Source of the DNA: Falciphora oryzae
Taxonomy: Eukaryota > Ascomycota > Sordariomycetes > Magnaporthales > Magnaporthaceae
Assembly (NCBI GenBank): GCA_000733355.1
Contig: JNVV01000050.1
Span: forward strand, 177,070 to 205,949
Direction: 5' to 3'
DNA: 28,880 nucleotides
The notes under the pieces are model-generated. The model had not been told where the DNA came from. It was given only the letters and a program-made list of their open reading frames with translations, and searched no databases. Positions 22,004 to 28,880 of the stretch are shown here, piece after piece. The translations under genes and the position numbers were made by a program. Positions within the stretch are counted from its first letter, which is position 1. Each line of letters starts with the position of its first letter.

Positions 22004-25000
22004 GACACCGTGCCCTCTGGGGCTGCCCACGCCCAGGGGTGGGCTAATAGCACCCCCATTCTGGGGGTTAAACGTCATCATGACTTGCCCGTTCGCCATG
22101 TAGTTCTGTTGGTTATGCGGCTGGGCGGCCCCATTGATCGACGCTCGCATACCTGACGGCGACCCTTGAGCGCCCCGCTGATGCGCCTGGGTCGCTGGCT
22201 GAGCCGTTTGTCCATGCAGGTGGGAAAAGTGGTGGTTCTGATGCTGCGGCTGGATCATCTGCGGTGCTGGCTGAATTTTTTGTCCATGAGGACGAGGTTG
22301 TGATTGCTGTTGTGATTGCTGCGATTGGGGTTGTGGTTGCGGTTGTTGTTGTTGTTGTGTTGGTGGTGGTGCTTGTCGCGGCTGCTGCTGCTGCTGCTGC
22401 TGTTGTTGTTGTGAGAGTTGTTGTTGTTGTGAGGGTTGTTGGGTTTGTGGCTGCAGCTGTGGTTGGGACTGTGGTTGGGTTTGTGGCTGTGATTGTGATT
22501 GCGCTTGAGGTTGAGGTTGTTGGTTTTGCTGTGGTGGTGGTTGTGGTTGCGCCGGTGCTGGTTTTTTCTGTTGGGTTTGGGCTTGCTGCTGCTGCTGCTG
22601 AGTTTGCGGGTGGGTCTGCGCCATCGGCGGGTTGCTCTGCTGCCCGTGAGGGTGCAGATGGTGTTGTTGCTGCGGCTGGTGCTGGTGGTGCTGTTGCTGC
22701 TGCTGCTGCTGCTGCTGCTGTTGCTGTTGAAGCTGGACGGACCGTTGCTGGTTCTGGATCCTTTGGGCCTGGAGGAGCAAACTGATCTCGGCTGGGGTCG
22801 ACGGGGTTACGGGCATTCGATGTCCGGCCTGGATCGGCATCTGGGGCATGCCGTTGACATGGATTGGGGCTGCGAGGCTGCCAGACCCGTGCGCCTGGTG
22901 CATCGCCGGCACGCCGTTCTGCCCCACGGCCATGGGCATCCTAACTCGTGCGTGGTGACCGCTGGCGGCAAGTTGAGCCGCCATATTGCCCACATGTGGA
23001 GATCGCACTGCCCCAGACGCGGCCGCTGCCATTTGTGCTGCCATGTGCGCCGCAACCTGTGGACTTAGACCAGGCGCGCCTGCGGGCGTGCCGCCCACGC
23101 CCGAGGCTCCAGCTATGTTCCCCGCGCCTACTGATCCGCCTCCAGCCGTGTTGCCTCCTGGGGCCGCGCCTTGGGACCGAGCTGCCAGTGCTTGTGCCTG
23201 TGCCTAAGATCATCACATGATCACCTCGTTAGCTACCTGACGTTATGTATACTGTGAGATTCTGGCTCGAGGGCCATGCGTAGGTTCGCCGCAGTACGTA
23301 CCTTCCTCTGCGCTTCCTGCTGCTGTTTTTGCGCATACTGGGCCATCCTCTCAGTGAGTTGTTGGTCACGCTCGTAGCGCATCAGGCTGTAGTCCCTAGG
23401 TGTCTTGGAGGGTCCACGGGGCACTGCGGGCTGCTGCTGCTGCTGTTGCTGCTGCGCCTCGTTGGCCTTGCGCGCGGCAGCCAGCGACGCAGCGTGCTGT
23501 TGCTTTTGCGCAGTTGCCTCGCGCTTCTTCGCCAGCTTCCGCATCGCATCTATCAGCGTCAGATGCTTCTGGCTGCGGCGCCGCTCGACCCGGATAGACG
23601 TGGTTGGTCTCTTCCGAGGTAGCGGTGTCACGGCCCCGCTCTGCGCCACCTGTTGTTGCGCATTCTGGTTCTTGTGCGCGATGGCTAGTTGGGCCGCGTC
23701 GATGCGGTTCTGGTACGTTCTGAAGTACTGCGTCTTGGACATGTCATTGGGCAGCCCCTCGAGGTGCACCCACCGCTCAAAGCACTCCCACGGGGTTCGG
23801 CGCTCCGGGCCTGATGAAAATAGCGACTTTGTCGAAAGCATGCTGGATATGAGCGACCAGTTGTACGAGAACTCGCGCACGAGGCTTTTGAGCTCGTCGT
23901 CCTCAGCCCAAGTCCATTGCGACGCGTTCCGTGCCTCATAGAAACTCTGCATAGGCATGGGGTGCTCGGTTGGCGGTCTGAACTGGTGGCCCGCGTGCAA
24001 CCGATCCCGTGTTGCCTTCATGTCGGGGCTGAAAAGCGCCACCGCACACGTCCCGACCTGTAAAGCCCTGCTGTCTAGGCCCGACGCATCGTTGATGACA
24101 TTGTTGCTGCCGTACACGATTCCGTGTTCGTCCTCCTCGTCGCTACTCTCCTCCTCAACGTACCGGTACCGGCTGCGCTTGATGGGAGTTCCACTTGAGA
24201 TGGGCACCATCGGCCCGTCTACATACCGGCTGAGTGGCAGCGCCAGGCGTCGCCAGTGCGCATCCGGATCTGGGTGTGTCATCGTCAAGTCCGACTTCTC
24301 CGGCACTTGCAGTGGTGCCCCAAACAGTGGAAGTTCGGCAAGCAATTGGTCAGACGCTGCAGACCGGCTGAGCCCGAACGCGAACTTGTCGTCAGGTAGC
24401 CCAAAGATAGCTGACGGGGCTACCGTCGTGACCAGTCCACGTCCCGGCTCAGCCTCATCGGGGAGCGCCTGAGCGGACATCGGCCGGATCTCCGGGCGCT
24501 CACCGGACTCTGTCTCTGCTGGGCTGCTGGATTGCCCAATGATGACAGCCGGCGGTTTGGCACGGACCTGCAATGCTATCCGGTCCTCTGGAGCCGCGGC
24601 TACCCATTCTGCGCAGGCCGCGGCTAAGCTGCTCGCCGCAGCCCGCTTCCACCTCCTCTCCTCCCTGAAATCGGTCCTCATCCACTTCATCTCCTGCAGG
24701 AGCACATCCCAGTGAGAGGACGGCCGGGCCGGCTCCGGGTATCGTTTGGGTTGCCGCAGTGACCACTTGTCGTGTTGCTGGAGGTTGTACACCCGCCTAA
24801 GGACCCGGCAGGCTTGGTGCTCGAGGATCGAGAGCTGTGCGTCTGGTGTCGACAGCGTCTTGTGCGATTGGTGAAGCTGCGCATCGATGGGTTTCATCCA
24901 CTTGGCGTTCAGTGTGAACCCCTGCACGAAAAGAGTTGTGAAGTAGTCCTCGGCCGAGAGATGCGCCGGGGTGCGTTTGCCTGCCACGAGAGCCGTCCGG

Positions 25001-26956
25001 TCCTTCTCTGTATGGTGCTTCTTCCTCCTCCCAAAGGTCACTATCGGCACCTTACGCCGGGCTCTCTTTTTGGCTCTCACATGTCGGATCGCAGCCCCAG
25101 ATGTCCTGCCGGTCAGTACTTCCACGTTGCGCCGCCGCTGCGACGGTGACCGTGGCCGTGGCGCGACACCCTTTTGCACACTCGGCACAGTGTGGCGGTC
25201 GCGGTCAATTACTGCGTCAATCCCATCCTTACTCAGGTTGGCATCAACCGCATCGACTGCGGGAGATTCTTCTCTCGCGGCGAGTTTAGGCGGCCCCGGA
25301 GCAGTACCATTGGGTTGTGGCCCCTTGGCATCTTTTCCTGTAGTGACGACCAGTTCCTGTTCGCTCGACGCAGTTCCGCGGGGGTCGGAAGCAGCCCGGG
25401 CCCCTTCTTCTGGTGGCGCAGAGTCGGACGTCTCAAGTAATGGCGCGGAGACAGATTCGGGCGCAGAGGCTACCTCGGGTCTGGGAGGGCGCAGAGTGCA
25501 CGCCTCCCCGTCCTCCATATCGACATCCTTGCCGTCAGCGTCTTGGGTGACTCGCTGATCAACATGCCCGTTGGCTTGAGCGGAGGCGGTTCCAGGCGAC
25601 CTTATATTAGCCGCAGAGCGAGCAGCCGCCGCCGATTCCTGCAGAAGTTGAGCTTCGACCCCGTGGACACCAGCTGTTCGTCCATCTCCAGCACCCGTGG
25701 GACTGAGAAGGCACGCCCGGTCATCGGAAGAACCGACTCGAGTGTGAACGCCACGGGCGGCAGAACGATCCGAAGAAGCATTGCTATAATCCGGCCGCGT
25801 CGGCAGCGACCCCACCATATCGGCATCCTTGTCAAGAAATTGGGGCCCCTCATGGTCGGGACTAGTGTCCGTCGACGCCTCGTGGACAGCAGGAGTAGCA
25901 GGAGTGTGAGTCGTAGACCCAGGGGACGAAAAGGCCTCAGGATAACGAAGACCTTCTGGTGGAGCGGGGCGGACAGACTGCGCCGTGGAGGAAGAATCCA
26001 AGGCTGGCGTCTTGTCATTGTTGACCCGGGCTGTCACCACAATCTCAGGCGATGCCTCGGGGGCGACAGCTTGGTCGGCTACTGCAGGGCTGCATGGTTG
26101 TGACGGCGTTGGGGCTGGTGATTTCCGGATGGGATCAGCCGGAGTATTGGCCGCCCGGCTCGTGGGCTGGGTATGGGAGGCCTGGCCATTGGGGCGCGGT
26201 ATCGATGGCGGGGAACGAGCAGCGGGCGGAAGGCTCGAGGTGGCTCCAGTTGTCGACAAGGCAAGGTCCGACTGGCGTGGGTCCTCGCTCCCGTCATCGG
26301 TGTTCTGCCGTACAGAAGGGGGGCGCGGGGCGAGCGCGGTATCGAATGCGAGCGACTGCGGGTTGTCGGTGGGCGCGAGAAGCGTCATGCCGTTGGTGGG
26401 ACCAGGGCCCGGCTGAGTGAGGGCGGCGGGCGGCTCCCCGTTGACGGATGCGGACGCAGCCGGCAGAGGCTCGCGAGCCAACGATGCCGAAAAGGCAAGG
26501 AAGCGCTTGACGACATCAGGCGGCAGTTTCCGACGAGGCGGGATGGTGTATTCGTTGAGCCTTCGGTCCCTACGATAATAAGTGAGCCATGGACAGACAG
26601 TGAGGGCGGAGGTCTATCGACGAGCGCTTCAGGGACTCGTGGGCGACACGCACTGTAGGATGTCATTTGCTTTCAGAAACTGGGATTCAGCCTGCGTGGA
26701 AGGCGGCAGCGCGCTGTTGAGTGGCAGCCCGATCTGCTCGGTCACGACGGTGAACAACTCGCAAAGCTTGCGCTTCCTCGAGGCAACAATCGCACTGCAA
26801 CGACATCGGCATCAGGTTAGCTGGACGGGGCAGGGCTGCCTAACTATACAGCCGGCAGGGTGACTGAGGAAAGGGAAAAAAAAGTTTGCCTGACCTGCAT
26901 TCTGCCCGCTTCGATTGCAAGAAGGCTGCCCGGTCGGCGGCCCGGACCTCAGTCAT
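21680..26956 (-). CDS. eaf1: EAF1/VID21, scaffold of the NuA4 histone acetyltransferase
   Basis: The exons on the - strand are 26956-26895, 26794-26654, 26569-23302 and 23203-21680, giving 1664 residues; the introns are 100, 84 and 98 nt. Eaf1/Vid21 holds together NuA4, which acetylates histones H4 and H2A. The N-terminus RAAFLQSKRAECSAIVASRKRKL and the following DRRLNEYTIPPRRKLP fit fungal Vid21. Residues about 70-560 are disordered. An HSA domain (about 600-690: YFTTLFVQGFTL, then RPSSHWDVLLQEMKWM, DFREERRWKR) is expected to bind actin and Arp4. A SANT/Myb domain (about 955-1020: WTWAEDDELKSLVREF, NWSLISSML) follows. From about 1090 the protein is basic and Q-rich, and the last 500 residues are mostly Q, P, H and S. 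The start at 26956 is the first Met before the conserved N-terminus. The gene is divergent from SPP2. Confidence 0.92.
21965..22735 (-). repeat. Polyglutamine-coding repeats in EAF1
   Basis: Four CAG/CAA-rich runs (about 21965-22003, 22380-22410, 22585-22600 and 22690-22735) are separated by alternating QP, QS and QT dipeptides (about 22430-22560). A fifth run lies near 23430-23457 in the previous exon. CAA and CAG are mixed, so the tracts are less pure than the one in PAN1. On the + strand the same DNA gives long Val/Leu/Ala-rich open frames that are shadows. Confidence 0.85.
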
Positions 26957-27600
26957 GTCATCGGCGACGGCGGCATCCGTTTTTTTTTATCAAAACGGAT
27001 TTTCCCTAGGTTCTTCTGGATAATGGCAAACGATGGATACGCGCGGAGACGATGGAAGCGATCGCGTGTTGCGGCGTTTCAATTGACGGCGTGCTTGGGC
27101 GCTTGCTGGGCTTGCTCGCGACACCTAAATTTTTATGCCTGCAAGTCTTAGATGGTGGTGGTGATGGGTTGGGCCAGTGCTGTGTCGCAGCCAATGTGTT
27201 GAAGCCCACTCACAAAGGGTCCCGACAAAGGCCTGGACACCAACTGCATTAGGTAGCTCAGTGCCCACATTTGGGCCTAGCGCTATGGAACAATTGTGGA
27301 AGCGATTGCGCTTTGCATAAAGATAAGCGGGGCGTTCGTTGGTTTGCTGACAGGCAAAACGCCGCGCAGGGAATGGAAACCAGACCAAGATGCTAGCCCA
27401 AAGCATTTCAAGGATGCGATGATAAAAGGTTCTCTAAAACCACCAACCGCCTAACGACTACTTCTTCCGTCGCTTATCTCTAACCACCCGGCCTATCCAC
27501 TCCATCTTCCGCCGCTTGTTGCCATCCCGATACCCGACACCACCAGATATCGACCGAATGCCCAGTCCTCGCTGCCACTTCACGTCTTAGAATCACCGCC
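26957..27600. promoter_or_regulatory. Divergent promoter region, EAF1 / SPP2
   Basis: These 644 bp separate the start codons of EAF1 (leftward) and SPP2 (rightward). A T9 run lies near 26980, close to the EAF1 start. A CCAAT-type word lies near 27190. No other gene is supported. Confidence 0.55.
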
Positions 27601-28551
27601 ATGTCGGGCAAAGATCCAGCGCCTCCCCGGATCGCCATCAAGTTTGGCGCAGCTTCTTCATCGCGACCAACCTCCACGACCTCGCTTGGCAAGCGGCCCC
27701 GACCGCAGCTACTACACGCCGAGTCGGACTCTGAACAAGAAGACGAGCGGGCGTCAGCCAGGCATGAGCCGATCGTAACTATCGCCGCGGCGCCAGATGG
27801 TGTCGGTCATGATGGTGGAAGCCGTCGCACAGGCACACCACTGAGCATCACACCTAAGACAACGAACCACGACCGGACTTCCGAACGGGGCCCACGATCG
27901 AAGCGCACCGCTGGTGGACAAGCAGGGACTAGCGAGGCCACAAAGGATCCCCCGAGCTCGGAACCCACGGGGCAGGAACCTTTGAAGTGGGGACTCACTC
28001 TGAGAAACAACCATGCCAGGCCGTCGGAGAAAGACGACAGTTGTACGGATGCTGCTCTAGAGGGTTTCAATGCGTCGGCCGCTCATCCCATCAGTGAGCG
28101 GCAGTCAAAAACCAAAAACCCGACATCCAAAATGGCGGATGACGAGGCTTTAGACGCTCTACTAGGCAGCGAAGACGCGTCGACCAAGGGGTGGCATGTG
28201 ATTGCCAAGCTTCCCTCTCAGGACGCGACTGAAGAAGATGTGTTTCGACGACACTTTCGTGAGGCTCCGGAAGTGTCGACTCTAAAGGAATACGAGGACA
28301 TGCCAGTCGAGGAGTTCGGTGGCGCTCTTCTGCGCGGCATGGGCTGGGACGGGAAACTTCGTGGGCCCAAATCGAAGAATATTCAAAGGCGTCCCAACCA
28401 GATCGGCCTTGGCGCCAAAGCTCTAAACGGTCGGGAGGACTTGGGATCTTGGAACCAGAGGACAAACGGGAAGTCACGTCCGAGGCTAGACGACTATAAC
28501 CGTCAAAGGAAGGAGAAACAGGACAATTATCGTCGAGATAATAAACACTAG
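27601..28551 (+). CDS. spp2: SPP2, G-patch pre-mRNA splicing factor
   Basis: A single exon encodes 316 residues. Spp2 recruits and activates the DEAH helicase Prp2, which remodels the spliceosome before the first catalytic step. The N-terminus MSGKDPAPPRIAIKFG and a following LGKRPRP match the fungal family. Residues about 30-175 are charged and disordered. The conserved C-terminal part reads MPVEEFGGALLRGMGW (234-249) and continues KNIQRRPNQIGLGAK, which is the G-patch. The tail is basic with many Arg, Lys and Asn. The start is the first Met of the frame, and the following residues are conserved. It lies divergent from EAF1. Confidence 0.92.
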   Translation: MSGKDPAPPRIAIKFGAASSSRPTSTTSLGKRPRPQLLHAESDSEQEDERASARHEPIVTIAAAPDGVGHDGGSRRTGTPLSITPKTTNHDRTSERGPRSKRTAGGQAGTSEATKDPPSSEPTGQEPLKWGLTLRNNHARPSEKDDSCTDAALEGFNASAAHPISERQSKTKNPTSKMADDEALDALLGSEDASTKGWHVIAKLPSQDATEEDVFRRHFREAPEVSTLKEYEDMPVEEFGGALLRGMGWDGKLRGPKSKNIQRRPNQIGLGAKALNGREDLGSWNQRTNGKSRPRLDDYNRQRKEKQDNYRRDNKH

Positions 28552-28880
28552 TTGAACTTGTCGGCCTGCAAAATCAGACACCACTGGCCTGCGTGATCAG
28601 TAACCCAGCCCCACAGCCTTTGGTCTCTGGTTTGAGCACCGATCAACACATACTTCGCGATCAATCCTAACAACTATAATTCGGCCTAGAGTGGGTGAGT
28701 GGGTGATTCAACTTTGGGCCACCTTTTACTTTGAGCCACTTTCTCATATAAAAAATGATAAAATCATGACAAATTAAACGAAAAATAAAAATGGTAAAAA
28801 TATAAAATAAATTACATTAAATAAAGAAAAATATCAGGATTTAAATAATATTATTTTTGTTTTTTTTTTTTTGTTTTTTT
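28552..28880. other. SPP2 3' region turning into AT-rich DNA
   Basis: The first ~130 bases are ordinary intergenic DNA. At 28691-28706 GTGGGTGA occurs twice in tandem. ACTTTGGGCCAC (28711-28722) is repeated as ACTTTGAGCCAC (28728-28739). From about 28741 to the end almost all bases are A or T, with a T-rich tail. No coding region is seen. This may be the edge of a decayed, RIP-mutated element or an AT-rich block. Confidence 0.45.

Noticed and set aside
22264..23068. Val/Leu/Ala-rich + strand frames that look like membrane proteins
   Set aside because: They are shadows of the CAA/CAG repeats of EAF1: GTT, GTG, CTG and TTG codons arise automatically on the other strand.
1..28880. A biosynthetic, defence or mobile gene system
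   Set aside because: All eight genes belong to conserved housekeeping or regulatory families with unrelated roles. No transposase, reverse transcriptase, tRNA, CRISPR array, NLR-type or synthase signature was seen on either strand.

Overview
The window looks like nuclear DNA of a filamentous ascomycete, most likely a Sordariomycete. The genes are eukaryotic with short introns (62 to 125 nt), GT..AG borders and CTRAC-type branch points. Coding DNA is GC-rich, intergenic DNA has pyrimidine-rich leaders and A/T homopolymers, and the gene set includes ATG101, which budding yeast lacks. I cannot name the genus.

Eight protein-coding genes can be modelled. From left to right they are: a CaMKK-type (Ssp1/Sak1-like) protein kinase (-, seven exons); PAN1, the endocytic actin scaffold (+, three exons); a forkhead factor of the Hcm1/Sep1 type without an FHA domain (+, one exon); ATG101 of the Atg1 complex (-, three exons); PEX3, the peroxisomal membrane biogenesis factor (+, three exons); BET5, a TRAPP core subunit (-, three exons); EAF1/VID21, the NuA4 scaffold (-, four exons); and SPP2, the G-patch activator of the splicing helicase Prp2 (+, one exon). 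Each exon chain was joined by hand and keeps its reading frame to a stop.

The pairs kinase/PAN1, ATG101/PEX3 and EAF1/SPP2 are divergent and may share promoter DNA. Forkhead/ATG101 and PEX3/BET5 are convergent. The genes do not form a cluster or one pathway. They are housekeeping and regulatory genes for signalling, endocytosis, cell cycle, autophagy, peroxisomes, vesicle traffic, chromatin and splicing.

Long gene-free stretches lie at 1-2262, 4830-6097, 10527-13121, 15402-16607 and 20632-21679. They carry poly(A)/poly(T) runs and palindromic CTAGGTAC-type motifs. The last ~140 bases turn abruptly AT-rich, which may mark the edge of a decayed repeat. I saw no tRNA, rRNA, CRISPR array, intact transposon or biosynthetic cluster. 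The points most worth checking are a stopless in-frame intron inside the first EH domain of PAN1, its LxxQxTG kinase-site repeats, a KEN box in the forkhead factor, the ATG101/PEX3 divergent promoter and the repeat edge at the right end.
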